From positions 1,364,001-1,428,000 of the forward strand of contig NZ_JQLN01000005.1 in assembly GCF_000744225.1 (NCBI RefSeq): DNA of 64,000 nucleotides. Reading direction: 5' to 3'. Numbering within the stretch: the stretch's first letter is position 1; every line of letters begins with the position of its first letter. Under the pieces are notes generated by a model that did not search any database, was not told the DNA's origin, and saw only the letters and a program-made list of their open reading frames with translations. This DNA is from Kitasatospora mediocidica KCTC 9733 (GTDB lineage Bacteria > Actinomycetota > Actinomycetes > Streptomycetales > Streptomycetaceae). Shown piece after piece: positions 25,602 to 34,914 of the stretch. A program made the translations under genes and the position numbers.

Positions 25602-25644
25602 GCGAAGCCCGCACCGCCGTCGTCACCGGGCCGAGCACAACAAG

Positions 25645-25684
25645 AAGGCCGGTCAGCGCGACTTTCGTCGCTCTGACCGGCCTT
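25645..25684. terminator. Bidirectional terminator between arsR-type gene and tRNA-Leu
   Basis: AAGGCCGGTCAG and CTGACCGGCCTT form a 12-bp perfect stem, extended by a further GCGAC/GTCGC stem with loop TTTC. It lies between the convergent ends of the two genes and can serve both. Confidence 0.8.
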
Positions 25685-25700
25685 TATGGTCCGAAGACCA

Positions 25701-25787
25701 TGGTGCGCGAGGGGGGAGTTGAACCCCCACGCCCTTTCGGGCACTGGAACCTGAATCCAGCGCGTCTGCCTATTCCGCCACCCGCGC
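25701..25787 (-). tRNA. tRNA-Leu (CAG anticodon)
   Basis: The 87-nt class II tRNA has acceptor stem GCGCGGG/CUCGCGC, an encoded ACCA 3' end, a long variable arm (GCCCGAAAGGGC) and the T-loop GTTCAACTC. The anticodon loop TTCAGGT is closed by CTGGA/TCCAG, giving anticodon CAG for codon CUG. It is oriented opposite to the flanking protein genes. Confidence 0.95.
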
Positions 25788-26225
25788 ATGGGTGATGTCG
25801 TAGATGCTAACCGATCGTCCGGATGATTTCGAATCGGTTTGGACCCGCTTCTCGATCTTCCGTCCGGCTTCGGCTCCCTCTCGGGCGCCCCTTCCGACAT
25901 GAGAAACATTAGCACGCTCCACGGGGAACCTACGAATCCCTTCCCCCTGCCCACCTGCACAGGTCTGTCCGGGCCGCGACCGGAACCGAGGCCCGGGCCA
26001 CCCGGCGTACGGGTGAGCCGGGAACGGCCCAGGGGTGAGGGCCGTTGGCGAGGGGTACCTCTTGGCCACCGGGGGCACCCGTACGAAGGGGTGTGCGCAA
26101 GCCCACCCCCGGGCTCGGCCCGGCCGGGGAACCGTACAGATGGCCGCGGCGTGGATACGATCAGTACGGAAGTACCGCAATCAAGCCCGAGCAGTACCGC
26201 TAGAACCCTTGGAAGGGGGTGCCCC
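25788..26225. other. Intergenic region between tRNA-Leu and fhaA
   Basis: These 438 bp hold the tRNA promoter at one end and the leader of the fhaA-pknB operon at the other. A TACGAT hexamer (about 26157) may be part of a -10 element for fhaA, without a convincing -35. GGAAGGGGG precedes ATG 26226. No ORF with typical codon usage was found. Confidence 0.4.
25804..25833 (-). promoter_or_regulatory. Candidate promoter of tRNA-Leu
   Basis: On the minus strand TTCGAA (25833-25828), an 18-bp spacer and TAGCAT (25809-25804) end 17 bp before the mature tRNA. The -35 match is partial. Confidence 0.35.
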
Positions 26226-27083
26226 ATGGGAGTCCTGAAGAAGTTCGAGCAGCGACTCGAGGGTCTCGTCAACGGCACCTTCGCCAAGGTGTTCAAGTCC
26301 GAGGTCCAGCCCGTGGAGATCGCCGGAGCGCTGCAGCGCGAGTGCGACAACAACGCCACCATCTGGAACCGCGACCGCACCGTGGTGCCCAACGACTTCA
26401 TCGTCGAGCTCAGCTCGCACGACTACGAGCGGCTCAGCCCCTACGCGGGCCAGCTCGGCCAGGAACTGTCCGGGATGGTCCTGGAGTACGCGGAGGCGCA
26501 GCGCTACAGCTTCCTCGGCCCGCTCCAGGTCAACCTCGAATGCGCGGAGGACCTGGACACCGGGCTCTACCGGGTGCGCAGCCGCACGCTGGCCACCGAG
26601 ACCCCCGAGGCCCCGGCCCAGCAACAGCAGCCCGGCTACGGCCGCGGCCCGGCCGCCGAGGCGCCCGGCGCACCGTGGCAGCAGAGCGGCGCGCCGACCT
26701 TCGGTGGCGCCCCGCCGCCGCCGAACTCGCCCCCCGCGATGCCGTCGATGCCGCCCGCCCCGAGCAATGTGCGCCCGTTCCCCGGTTCGGGTGCCGGCGC
26801 CGGCACCCGCCGCTGGATCGAGGTCAACGGCACCCGCCACCAGATCACCGGAACCGCCTGCGTCCTGGGCCGCTCGACCGAGGCCGACGTCCGGATCGAC
26901 GACCCCGGAGTCTCTCGCAAGCACGCCGAGATCCGCCCCGGCACCCCCGCGATGGTGCTCGACCTGGGGTCCACCAACGGCATCGTGGTGGACGGACAGC
27001 ACACCCAGCGCGCTACGCTCCGCGACGGCTCACGGATCGTCGTGGGTAGCACGACGATCATCTACCGACAGGTCGAAGGGTAG
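26226..27083 (+). CDS. fhaA: FhaA-like FHA-domain protein (DUF3662 plus FHA)
   Basis: The 285-residue protein has an N-terminal DUF3662 domain (1-125, MGVLKKFEQRLEGLVNGTFA), a Pro/Gln linker and a C-terminal FHA domain (~200-285; LGRSTEADVRI, VSRKHAEI, LGSTNGIVVDG) that binds phosphothreonine. In mycobacteria FhaA is a PknB substrate that binds the pseudokinase MviN and restrains peptidoglycan synthesis. The gene begins the six-gene growth and division operon ending with pknB. ATG 26226 was chosen because upstream in-frame sequence is non-coding in character. Confidence 0.9.
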   Translation: MGVLKKFEQRLEGLVNGTFAKVFKSEVQPVEIAGALQRECDNNATIWNRDRTVVPNDFIVELSSHDYERLSPYAGQLGQELSGMVLEYAEAQRYSFLGPLQVNLECAEDLDTGLYRVRSRTLATETPEAPAQQQQPGYGRGPAAEAPGAPWQQSGAPTFGGAPPPPNSPPAMPSMPPAPSNVRPFPGSGAGAGTRRWIEVNGTRHQITGTACVLGRSTEADVRIDDPGVSRKHAEIRPGTPAMVLDLGSTNGIVVDGQHTQRATLRDGSRIVVGSTTIIYRQVEG

Positions 27084-27095
27084 GGCGGGGCACCG

Positions 27096-27635
27096 GTGTC
27101 AGAACTGACCCTGACAGTCATGCGGCTGGGATTCCTGGCTGTGCTGTGGCTGTTCGTCATCGTTGCGGTGCAGGTGATCCGCAGCGACATGTTCGGCGCC
27201 AAGGGCACCGCCAAGGGCGGCCGTCGGGCCGCCGGAACAGCGGCCGCGACGGGCGCGGGCACAGCGCCGCCGCGTCCGCAGCAGGCCCCGGCGCCCGAGC
27301 GGCGCGACGCCACCCAGCAGCTGGGCCGCGGCCGCCGCGGCGCCCCCAGCCAGCTGGTCGTGGTCGAAGGCTCGCTGACCGGTACGACGGTGGCGCTGCA
27401 GGGCCAGACCATCACGCTCGGCCGCGCGCACGACTCCACGATCGTGCTCGACGACGACTACGCATCGTCCCGTCATGCCAGGATCTACCCGGATCAGGCT
27501 GGGCAGTGGACCGTAGAGGATCTAGGCTCCACCAACGGCACCTATCTGGACCGGCAGCGGCTGACCGTGCCGACGCCGCTCCAGCCGGGTATGCCGATCC
27601 GTATCGGCAGGACCGTCATCGAACTGCGGAAGTAG
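27096..27635 (+). CDS. fhaB: FhaB/FipA-type FHA-domain membrane protein
   Basis: The product has 179 residues from GTG 27096. An N-terminal membrane helix (LGFLAVLWLFVIVAVQVI) is followed by a basic linker and an FHA domain (ITLGRAHDSTIVLDDDYASS, SRHARIY, LGSTNGTYLDRQ). A Thr-rich segment, DATQQLGRG, is a likely kinase target since the mycobacterial homologue (FipA/FhaB) is phosphorylated by PknA/PknB and links to FtsZ. It follows fhaA by 12 bp in the same operon. Confidence 0.9.
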   Translation: MSELTLTVMRLGFLAVLWLFVIVAVQVIRSDMFGAKGTAKGGRRAAGTAAATGAGTAPPRPQQAPAPERRDATQQLGRGRRGAPSQLVVVEGSLTGTTVALQGQTITLGRAHDSTIVLDDDYASSRHARIYPDQAGQWTVEDLGSTNGTYLDRQRLTVPTPLQPGMPIRIGRTVIELRK

Positions 27636-27641
27636 TAGCGC

Positions 27642-27737
27642 ATGAGGGACAGCACCCCGTCCATGACCAGCCGGGACGGCAGCCACACTGCTGCCGCTGC
27701 CGTGCGCGAGGCCCAGAGGGGGGCACGCACAACATGA
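27642..27737 (+). CDS. Possible 31-residue leader ORF coupled to pstP
   Basis: ATG 27642 opens a 31-codon frame (MRDSTPSMTSRDGSHTAAAA ...) whose TGA overlaps the pstP ATG as ATGA. No ribosome-binding site is obvious. It could be a translational coupling leader or chance; coding quality is low. Confidence 0.25.
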   Translation: MRDSTPSMTSRDGSHTAAAAVREAQRGARTT

Positions 27738-29443
27738 GCCTCGTGCTGCGTTTCGCCGCCGGATCCCACAAGGGACTGATCCGGGAGGGGAACGAGGACT
27801 CCGGCTACGCCGGCCCGCGCCTGCTGGCCGTGGCCGACGGTATGGGCGGGGCGGCGGCCGGCGAGGTCGCCTCCTCCGAGGCCCTCAGCTCGATCGTCTC
27901 GCTGGACGAGGCCGACCTCCGCGCCGACCTGCTGACCCTGCTCAGTGACGCCGTGCACGGCGCCAACGAGCGACTGCGCGTCATGGTCGAGCAGGACCCG
28001 CAGCTGGAGGGCATGGGCTGCACCCTGACCGCGCTGCTGTGGACCGGCGAGCGGATGGGCCTGGCACACGTCGGCGACTCCCGCGCCTACCTGCTGCGGG
28101 ACGGCTCGCTGACCCAGATCACCCAGGACCACACCTGGGTGCAGCGCCTGGTGGACGAGGGCCGGATCACCGCCGAGGAGGCCGAGACCCACCCGCAGCG
28201 CTCCCTGCTGATGCGCGCGCTGGACGGCCGCGGCCAGGTCGAGCCCGACCTGTCGATCCGCGAGGTCCGGGCCGGCGACCGCTACCTGATCTGTTCCGAC
28301 GGCCTCTCCGGCCCGGTCAGCCACCAGACCCTGGAGGAGACCCTCGGGAGCTTCTACGCCCCCGAGCAGACCATCCAGGAGCTGATCCAGCTCGCGCTGC
28401 GCGGCGGCGGCCCCGACAACATCACCTGCATCGTCGCGGACGTCATCGAGGTCGGCGCCACCGACACCCTCAGCGGGCAGTTCGCCAGTCTGCCGATGGT
28501 CGTCGGCGCGGTCGCCGAGGGCCCGCACGGGACGGCGACCGACCACGCGATCATCGACACCCCGGCCGGCCGCGCGGCCGGCCTCGGCCGCCAGCAGCCG
28601 CCGGCCCCGCAGGGCGCCTTCGGCCCGGCCGACGGCTACCAGGGCGGCTACGAGCCCGGCTACGAGCAGGGGTACGACGCCGGCTACGACCAGGGCCAGG
28701 GCGGCTTCGGCCCGGCCGAGGGCTACGGCGCCGAGTACTCCCAGGACGGCTACGGCGCCGCGCCGCAGGGCCCCGAGGGCTACGCCCCGCCGGCCCCGGC
28801 CGGCGAGTACGACGCCGCCGGTTACCGTGCCGAGGACTACCCGCCGGCCGAGGCCGCGCCCCGCAAGGGCCGCTGGTTCAAGCGCTCGGCGATCCTGGTG
28901 GTCGCGCTGGGCCTGGTCGGCGGCGCCGTGTACGGCGGCTGGCAGTGGACCCAGGGGCAGTACTACGTCGCCGTGGACAACGGCCATGTCGCGGTCTACC
29001 GCGGGATCAGCCAGAACCTGGCCGGCCTGAGCCTCTCCTCGGTCTACCAGGAGTACCCGAACGTCGAGCTGAAGTACCTGCCGGTCTACCAGCAGAACCA
29101 GCTCAAGAACACGATCGACGCCGACAGCCTGGACGCCGCCACCAAGCGGGTGCAGGCCTTCGACGCGCAGGCCACGGTCTGCAAGAAGATCTCCGAGGGC
29201 GCCAAGCCGGGCGGCACCGGCGGCACGCCGGCCGCCGCGACCACCGCCGCGTTCCTGGCCGCTCCCAAGGTGGGCGCCTCGCCCGCGGCGGGCACGACGC
29301 CCTCGCCGACCGCGCCGACGCCCGCGCCGAGCGTGCCGGCCCAGGCCACCGGCACCCCGTCACCGCCCGTCACCGCGCCCAGCAGCCCCCCGGCGCTCAC
29401 CCCGGAGGAACAGACGCTGGCCGCCGACTGCGCGACCGCCTGA
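27734..29443 (+). CDS. pstP: PP2C-type serine/threonine phosphatase PstP-like
   Basis: The product has 569 residues. The PP2C domain (1-240) has the metal-binding motifs IREGNEDSG, LAVADGMGG, HVGDSRAYLL, CSDGLSGPV and RGGGPDNITC. A long cytosolic Tyr/Gly-rich linker (about 295-375, repeated GY units) leads to one membrane helix (RSAILVVALGLVGGAVYGGW, ~383-403) and an extracytoplasmic tail ending in a Thr/Pro-rich segment. It removes phosphate from PknB-type kinases and their substrates. ATG 27734 overlaps a short upstream frame. Mycobacterial PstP is similar but has a shorter, less Tyr-rich linker. Confidence 0.92.
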   Translation: MSLVLRFAAGSHKGLIREGNEDSGYAGPRLLAVADGMGGAAAGEVASSEALSSIVSLDEADLRADLLTLLSDAVHGANERLRVMVEQDPQLEGMGCTLTALLWTGERMGLAHVGDSRAYLLRDGSLTQITQDHTWVQRLVDEGRITAEEAETHPQRSLLMRALDGRGQVEPDLSIREVRAGDRYLICSDGLSGPVSHQTLEETLGSFYAPEQTIQELIQLALRGGGPDNITCIVADVIEVGATDTLSGQFASLPMVVGAVAEGPHGTATDHAIIDTPAGRAAGLGRQQPPAPQGAFGPADGYQGGYEPGYEQGYDAGYDQGQGGFGPAEGYGAEYSQDGYGAAPQGPEGYAPPAPAGEYDAAGYRAEDYPPAEAAPRKGRWFKRSAILVVALGLVGGAVYGGWQWTQGQYYVAVDNGHVAVYRGISQNLAGLSLSSVYQEYPNVELKYLPVYQQNQLKNTIDADSLDAATKRVQAFDAQATVCKKISEGAKPGGTGGTPAAATTAAFLAAPKVGASPAAGTTPSPTAPTPAPSVPAQATGTPSPPVTAPSSPPALTPEEQTLAADCATA

Positions 29444-29475
29444 CGTGGGGCGCGCCACGGGGGAGTGCTGAGCCG

Positions 29476-30879
29476 ATGAGCGTGTTCCAGCTCAGCGGCC
29501 GGACCGGCGGCACGGTCGGCCTCGACTCCCCCGGCGCGCCCAACCGGCGTAACACCGAGCTGGGCCTGCTCGCGTTCGCCGTCCTGCTGCCGACGCTGGC
29601 GTACGCCAACGTCGGCCTGGCACTCGACCGGCGGCTGCCGGCCGGGATGCTGGAATACGGGCTCGGCATGGGGGCGCTCGCGCTGGTCGCGCACCTGGTG
29701 ATGCGCCGCTTCGCGCCCTACGCCGACCCGCTGCTGCTGCCACTGGCGACGCTGCTCAACGGCCTCGGGCTGGTGATGATCTGGCGGCTGGACAAGGCCG
29801 GACCGCTGCTCCAGAACAACTACCCGGCCGCGGCCAACCAGCTGCTCTGGTCGGCTCTGGGGGTGGCCTTCTTCTGCGCGGTGATCGTCCTGCTCAAGGA
29901 CCACCGGGTGCTCCAGCGCTACACCTACATCTCGATGGCCGCCGCCCTGGTGCTGCTCGCCGCGCCGGCCTTCTTCCCGGCCCGCGCCAGCGACTTCGGG
30001 GCGAAGATCTGGATCCACCTGGGCAGCTTCTCGATCCAGCCCGGCGAGTTCGCGAAGATCATCCTGGCGGTCTTCTTCGCCGGCTACCTGACCGCCAACC
30101 GGGACGCCCTGGCACTGGCCAGCCGCCGGGTCCTGGGCCTCTACCTGCCGCGCGGGCGCGACCTGGGCCCGATCCTGGTGGTCTGGCTGCTGAGCATCCT
30201 GATCCTGGTCTTCGAGACCGACCTCGGCAGCTCGCTGCTCTTCTTCGGCCTCTTCGTGGTGATGCTCTACGTGGCCACCGAGCGGACCAGCTGGATCGTC
30301 TTCGGCCTGCTGCTCTCGGTCGCCGGCGCGGCCTTCGTCGGCTCCACCGAGAACCACGTCAAGGTCCGGATGAACGCCTGGCTCGACCCGCTGGCCGCCT
30401 TCGGCGCGCACCCGCCGCCCGGCTCCACCGAGCAGATCGGCCAGGCCCTGTTCGCCTTCGGCACCGGCGGCGTCACCGGGACCGGGCTGGGCCAGGGCCG
30501 TTCCTGGCTGATCGGCTTCGCCGCCAAGAGCGACTTCATCCTCGGCTCCTTCGGCGAGGAACTGGGCCTGACCGGTCTGATGGCGGTCTTCGCGGTCTAC
30601 GGACTGATCGTGCAGCGGGCCCTGCGCACCGCCCTGGCCGCCCGCGACCCGTTCGGCAAGCTGCTCGCCGTCGGACTCGGCTCGGCCTTCGCACTCCAGG
30701 TCTTCGTGGTGGCGGGCGGCGTGACCGGCCTGATCCCGCTGACCGGCATGACGATGCCGTTCATGGCCCAGGGCGGCTCCTCGGTGATCGCCAACTGGGC
30801 CCTGATCGCCCTCCTGCTCAAGATCAGCGACAGCGCCCGCCGTCCGAGGCCGGAACCGACCCGGGCGGTCGGAGCGTAA
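29476..30879 (+). CDS. rodA: FtsW/RodA/SpoVE-family glycosyltransferase
   Basis: The 467-residue SEDS protein has about ten to eleven membrane helices. Family signatures are the extracellular loop after KIWIHLGSFSIQPGEFAKI, TDLGSSLLFFGLFVVM, and FGEELGLTGLMAVF. SEDS proteins polymerise lipid II, working with a class B PBP; here pbpA follows directly. Position inside fhaA-pknB indicates polar growth or sporulation septation as in other actinobacteria. ATG 29476 has GGGGGAG about 10 nt upstream. Confidence 0.92.
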   Translation: MSVFQLSGRTGGTVGLDSPGAPNRRNTELGLLAFAVLLPTLAYANVGLALDRRLPAGMLEYGLGMGALALVAHLVMRRFAPYADPLLLPLATLLNGLGLVMIWRLDKAGPLLQNNYPAAANQLLWSALGVAFFCAVIVLLKDHRVLQRYTYISMAAALVLLAAPAFFPARASDFGAKIWIHLGSFSIQPGEFAKIILAVFFAGYLTANRDALALASRRVLGLYLPRGRDLGPILVVWLLSILILVFETDLGSSLLFFGLFVVMLYVATERTSWIVFGLLLSVAGAAFVGSTENHVKVRMNAWLDPLAAFGAHPPPGSTEQIGQALFAFGTGGVTGTGLGQGRSWLIGFAAKSDFILGSFGEELGLTGLMAVFAVYGLIVQRALRTALAARDPFGKLLAVGLGSAFALQVFVVAGGVTGLIPLTGMTMPFMAQGGSSVIANWALIALLLKISDSARRPRPEPTRAVGA

Positions 30880-30950
30880 AGAAAGGTGCGGTTGAATGAC
30901 TCACGCCGCACCGACCAGCGCCGCCAGGAACGAGGAGGGGACCCGATCTC

Positions 30951-32402
30951 TTGAACAAGCCCATTCGGCGGGTCTCCGTCTTCTGTCTGATCCTGATCAT
31001 GGCGCTGCTGCTGCGCACCAACTGGATCCAGGGCGTCCAGGCCGACAGCTACGCCAACAGCCCGTACAACGACCGGGTCAAGTACGACCGGTACGCCTAC
31101 CCGCGCGGCAACATCATCGTCGGCGGCCAGCCGGTCACCCAGTCCAACTTCGTCAACGGCTACCGGTACAAGTACAAGACCGGCTGGACGGACGGCGCGA
31201 TGTACGCCCCGGTCACCGGCTACTCCTCGCAGGCCTACGGCAGCAACCAGCTGGAGCAGCTGGAGGACCCGATCCTGTCCGGCACCGACGACCGGCTCTT
31301 CTTCCGCAACACGCTGGACATGCTGACCGGCAAGCAGAAGCAGGGCGGCGACGTGGTCACCACGATCAACGCCAAGGCCCAGAAGGCGGCCTTCGACGGG
31401 CTGGGGGACAAGAAGGGCGCCGCAGTCGCCATCGACCCGCGCACCGGCGCGATCCTGGCACTGGTCAGCACCCCGTCGTACGACCCGAGCACCATCGCCG
31501 GAACCACCGACGACACCGCCTGGAAGTCCCTCAACGCGGACCCCAACCAGCCGATGCTGAACCGGGCGCTGCGCCAGACGTACCCGCCGGGCTCGACCTT
31601 CAAGCTGGTCACCGCCGCGACCGCGTTCGAGACCGGCAAGTTCCAGAGCCCCGACGACCAGACCGACACCCCGCAGACGTACACCCTGCCGGGCACCAAC
31701 ACCCAGCTGAACAACGACAGCCCCGACGAGCCGTGCACCAACGCGACCCTCAAGGACGCGCTGGCGATCTCCTGCAACACGGTCTTCGGCAAGATCGGCG
31801 CCGAGCTCGGCTCGCAGAAGCTGCTCGCCCAGGCCGACAAGTTCGGCTTCAACAACACGGTGGACACCCCGATCCGCTCGGCACCCAGCGTCTTCCCGAA
31901 CAACTCCTCGCCGGACGGCACCGCGATGGACGCGATCGGCCAGCACAACACCGCGGCCACCCCGCTGCAGATGGCCATGGTCGCCGCGGCCATCGCCAAC
32001 AACGGCAAGCTGATGCAGCCCTACCTCGTCGACGAGGAGCGCTCGGCCAACAGCACCACCATCTCCAAGCACACCGAGCACGAGATGGACCAGGCGATCA
32101 GCCCGGCCACCGCCCAGAAGCTGCAGCAGATGATGGTCGCCGTGGTGCAGGACGGCACCGGCAAGAAGGCGCAGATCAACGGCGTCGAGGTGGGCGGCAA
32201 GACCGGCACCGCACAGCACGGCCAGGGCAACAGCGGCCTGCCGTTCGCCTGGTTCGTCAGCTACGCCAAGGTCGGCGACAACGCGCCGGTGGCCGTCGCG
32301 GTGGTGGTCGAGGACGGCGCGGCGTCGAGCAACGAGATCAGCGGCGGCAGCATCGCGGCCCCGATCGCCAAGTCCGTCATGCAGGCCGTGATCGGTCAGT
32401 AG
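30951..32402 (+). CDS. pbpA: Class B penicillin-binding protein PbpA-like
   Basis: The 483-residue protein starts at TTG 30951, which has AGGAGGGG 9 nt upstream; no in-frame ATG/GTG is placed well. One N-terminal anchor (RRVSVFCLILIMALLLRTNW) is followed by a pedestal and a transpeptidase domain. The active-site motifs are STFK near residue 212, SCN near 273 and KTGTAQ near 416. It cross-links peptidoglycan and is expected to partner the SEDS protein encoded just before. Confidence 0.92.
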   Translation: MNKPIRRVSVFCLILIMALLLRTNWIQGVQADSYANSPYNDRVKYDRYAYPRGNIIVGGQPVTQSNFVNGYRYKYKTGWTDGAMYAPVTGYSSQAYGSNQLEQLEDPILSGTDDRLFFRNTLDMLTGKQKQGGDVVTTINAKAQKAAFDGLGDKKGAAVAIDPRTGAILALVSTPSYDPSTIAGTTDDTAWKSLNADPNQPMLNRALRQTYPPGSTFKLVTAATAFETGKFQSPDDQTDTPQTYTLPGTNTQLNNDSPDEPCTNATLKDALAISCNTVFGKIGAELGSQKLLAQADKFGFNNTVDTPIRSAPSVFPNNSSPDGTAMDAIGQHNTAATPLQMAMVAAAIANNGKLMQPYLVDEERSANSTTISKHTEHEMDQAISPATAQKLQQMMVAVVQDGTGKKAQINGVEVGGKTGTAQHGQGNSGLPFAWFVSYAKVGDNAPVAVAVVVEDGAASSNEISGGSIAAPIAKSVMQAVIGQ

Positions 32403-32656
32403 GTCCTTCGCCCGCCCGGTCCGGTCCCGTACGCTGACCCGGATACCGGTCTGGTCTCAGCTGGCGGGCGTGTCGAGTTGTGCCGCACGCGCCCGGTAGC
32501 GTATCCGCAAGCAGCGAGTGTGCCCTGAAGTACCCGCCCCGCTCCGGTGTGGGACGGGAGTCACAGAACCACCGTGGCGAGGACAGCGTCACTTCAGAGC
32601 GTGCGGGGACACCTACGTCACATCCTCACCGGCCGGTGAGGGAGAGGGTCGGAACT

Positions 32657-34780
32657 ATGGAAGAGCCTCGTCGCCTCGGCGGCAGGTACGAGCTCGGCGG
32701 CGTCCTCGGACGCGGCGGCATGGCCGAGGTCTACCTCGGCCATGACACCCGGCTCGGCCGCTCCGTCGCAGTGAAGACGCTCCGGGCCGACATGGCCCGG
32801 GATCCGTCCTTCCAAGCCCGCTTCCGCCGTGAGGCGCAGTCCGCGGCCTCGCTGAACCACCCCGCGATCGTCGCCGTGTACGACACCGGCGAGGACTACA
32901 TCGACGGCATCTCCATCCCGTACATCGTGATGGAGTACGTCGAGGGCTCCACGCTGCGCGAACTGCTGCACTCCGGGCGCCGGCTGCTGCCGGAGCGCGC
33001 GCTGGAGATGACCATCGGCATCCTGCAGGCGCTGGAGTACTCGCACCGCGCCGGCATCGTGCACCGCGACATCAAGCCCGCCAACGTGATGCTCACCCGC
33101 CAGGGCAACGTCAAGGTGATGGACTTCGGCATCGCGCGCGCCATGGGCGACGCCGGCATGACGATGACCCAGACCTCGGCCGTGATCGGCACCGCGCAGT
33201 ACCTCTCCCCCGAGCAGGCCAAGGGCGAGACGGTCGACGCCAGATCCGACATCTACTCCACCGGCTGCCTGCTGTACGAGCTGCTGACCGTCCGGCCGCC
33301 GTTCGTCGGCGACTCGCCGGTCGCGGTGGCCTACCAGCACGTGCGCGAGGAGGCCCAGCCGCCGTCCGCCTACGACCCCGAGGTCCGCCCCGAGGTCGAC
33401 GCGATCGTGCTCAAGGCGCTCGCCAAGGACCGCGACTACCGCTACCAGAGCGCCGACGAGATGCGCGACGACATCGAGCGCTTCCTCGACGGCCTCCCGG
33501 TCGCCGCCGCCCAGCAGGCCGCCGCCTACGGCATGGGCGGCTACGGCTACGACCAGAACGGCTACCCGCAGCAGCACGACCCGTACGGCCAGACCAACCT
33601 GCTGCCCCAGCAGGGCGGCGGCGCGCCGACCACCATGCTGCCCCCGGTCGGCGGCCCGCAGGGCTACGGCCAGGGCCCCGGCGGCTACCAGAACGACGAC
33701 TACGACGGCTACGGCGGCGGAAACGACGACGGCCAGGGCCGTGCCGGGCGCCGCCGCGACGACCAGCCGAAGAAGAGCAACACCTCCTGGATCATCCTGG
33801 CCGTCGCGGCCGTGCTGGTCCTGGTGGGCTCGTTCTTCGTCGCCAGCGCGATGTTCAAGGGCCCCGGCGGCAGCAGCCAGGTCACCGTCCCGACGCTGAC
33901 CGGCAAGTCGTTCGCCGACGCCCAGGCCGCCGCGCAGGCCGTGAACTCCGGCCTCCAGGTCACCCAGGGCGCCCCGGTCGCCTGCCCGGACCAGCCCTCC
34001 GGCATGGTCTGCAAGCAGGAGCCGGCCACCGGCACCAAGGTCGCCGCGAGCTCCACGATCACCGTCCAGCTCTCCAGCGGCCCGGCCCAGACGCCCGTCC
34101 CGGACGTCACCGGCAAGCCCAAGGACGCCGCCAACCAGACGCTGACCGGCGCCGGCTTCGCCCTGGGCACCCCGCAGTACGCCAACGACCCCAGCGTCCC
34201 GCAGGACTCGGTCATCTCGCAGAACCCGGCGGCCGGCAGCCCGGCCGCGGCGGGCGCCACCATCACGCTGACCATCTCGCAGGGTCCCGGCAAGGTGGCC
34301 GTCCCCTCCGTGGTCGGCCAGACCACCGACGTGGCCACCCAGACGCTGGCCGACGCCGGCTTCGCGGTGGACTCCTCCAAGACCACCCCGTCCACCGACC
34401 CCAGCAAGGTGGTCGGCACGGTGGCCTCGCAGAGCCCCGCGGCCAACGGCAAGGCGGCCCCGGGCGCGAAGATCACGCTGATCATCTACGCCGCCCCGGC
34501 GAAGATCCAGGTCCCGGACGTCACCGGCAAGTCGGTGAAGGACGCCACCGCCGCGCTGCGCAACGCCGGTCTCGGCTTCAGCTACAACGGCCCCAGCGAC
34601 AACAACGCGATCGTGGTCACCACGAACCCCGGTCCGAACCAGCTGGTCGACCCGAGCATGAACATCGTGATCACCACGTCACCCGGTGGCGGCAACACCA
34701 AAGGGCCCATCGGCGGCGCCTTCGGCTCCCCGCCCTTCGGCAACGGGGGCACCACGACATCCCCGAACGGCAACAACTGA
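32657..34780 (+). CDS. pknB: PknB-like serine/threonine protein kinase with four PASTA domains
   Basis: The 707-residue protein has a kinase domain (~10-275: GRGGMAEVYLG, VAVKTLR, HRDIKPANVML, DFGIARAMG, GTAQYLSPEQA, DIYSTGCLLYEL), a Gln/Tyr/Gly linker, a membrane helix (~376-398) and four extracellular PASTA repeats (~408-690), which bind muropeptides or beta-lactams. A short Gly/Thr/Asn tail follows. It phosphorylates FhaA, FhaB and other envelope proteins and is opposed by PstP, encoded in the same operon. ATG 32657 is preceded by GGAGAGGG. A strong terminator closes the operon. Confidence 0.93.
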   Translation: MEEPRRLGGRYELGGVLGRGGMAEVYLGHDTRLGRSVAVKTLRADMARDPSFQARFRREAQSAASLNHPAIVAVYDTGEDYIDGISIPYIVMEYVEGSTLRELLHSGRRLLPERALEMTIGILQALEYSHRAGIVHRDIKPANVMLTRQGNVKVMDFGIARAMGDAGMTMTQTSAVIGTAQYLSPEQAKGETVDARSDIYSTGCLLYELLTVRPPFVGDSPVAVAYQHVREEAQPPSAYDPEVRPEVDAIVLKALAKDRDYRYQSADEMRDDIERFLDGLPVAAAQQAAAYGMGGYGYDQNGYPQQHDPYGQTNLLPQQGGGAPTTMLPPVGGPQGYGQGPGGYQNDDYDGYGGGNDDGQGRAGRRRDDQPKKSNTSWIILAVAAVLVLVGSFFVASAMFKGPGGSSQVTVPTLTGKSFADAQAAAQAVNSGLQVTQGAPVACPDQPSGMVCKQEPATGTKVAASSTITVQLSSGPAQTPVPDVTGKPKDAANQTLTGAGFALGTPQYANDPSVPQDSVISQNPAAGSPAAAGATITLTISQGPGKVAVPSVVGQTTDVATQTLADAGFAVDSSKTTPSTDPSKVVGTVASQSPAANGKAAPGAKITLIIYAAPAKIQVPDVTGKSVKDATAALRNAGLGFSYNGPSDNNAIVVTTNPGPNQLVDPSMNIVITTSPGGGNTKGPIGGAFGSPPFGNGGTTTSPNGNN

Positions 34781-34792
34781 CGGCTGACCCTC

Positions 34793-34832
34793 CGAAGGGG
34801 CTGTCGACGCCACGGCGTCGACAGCCCCTTCG
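34793..34832 (+). terminator. Terminator of the fhaA-pknB operon
   Basis: A 19-bp perfect inverted repeat (CGAAGGGGCTGTCGACGCC and its complement, 2-nt loop) lies 12 bp after the pknB stop. It may also block readthrough from the convergent sortase gene. Confidence 0.9.
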
Positions 34833-34914
34833 GGCTTCCCCGGCGCGCCGTCAGCACCGCCCGCCCTCACCCGCCACCGTCGGCTCCACCGCCTGAGGCG
34901 GTCCGGACGCCCCG

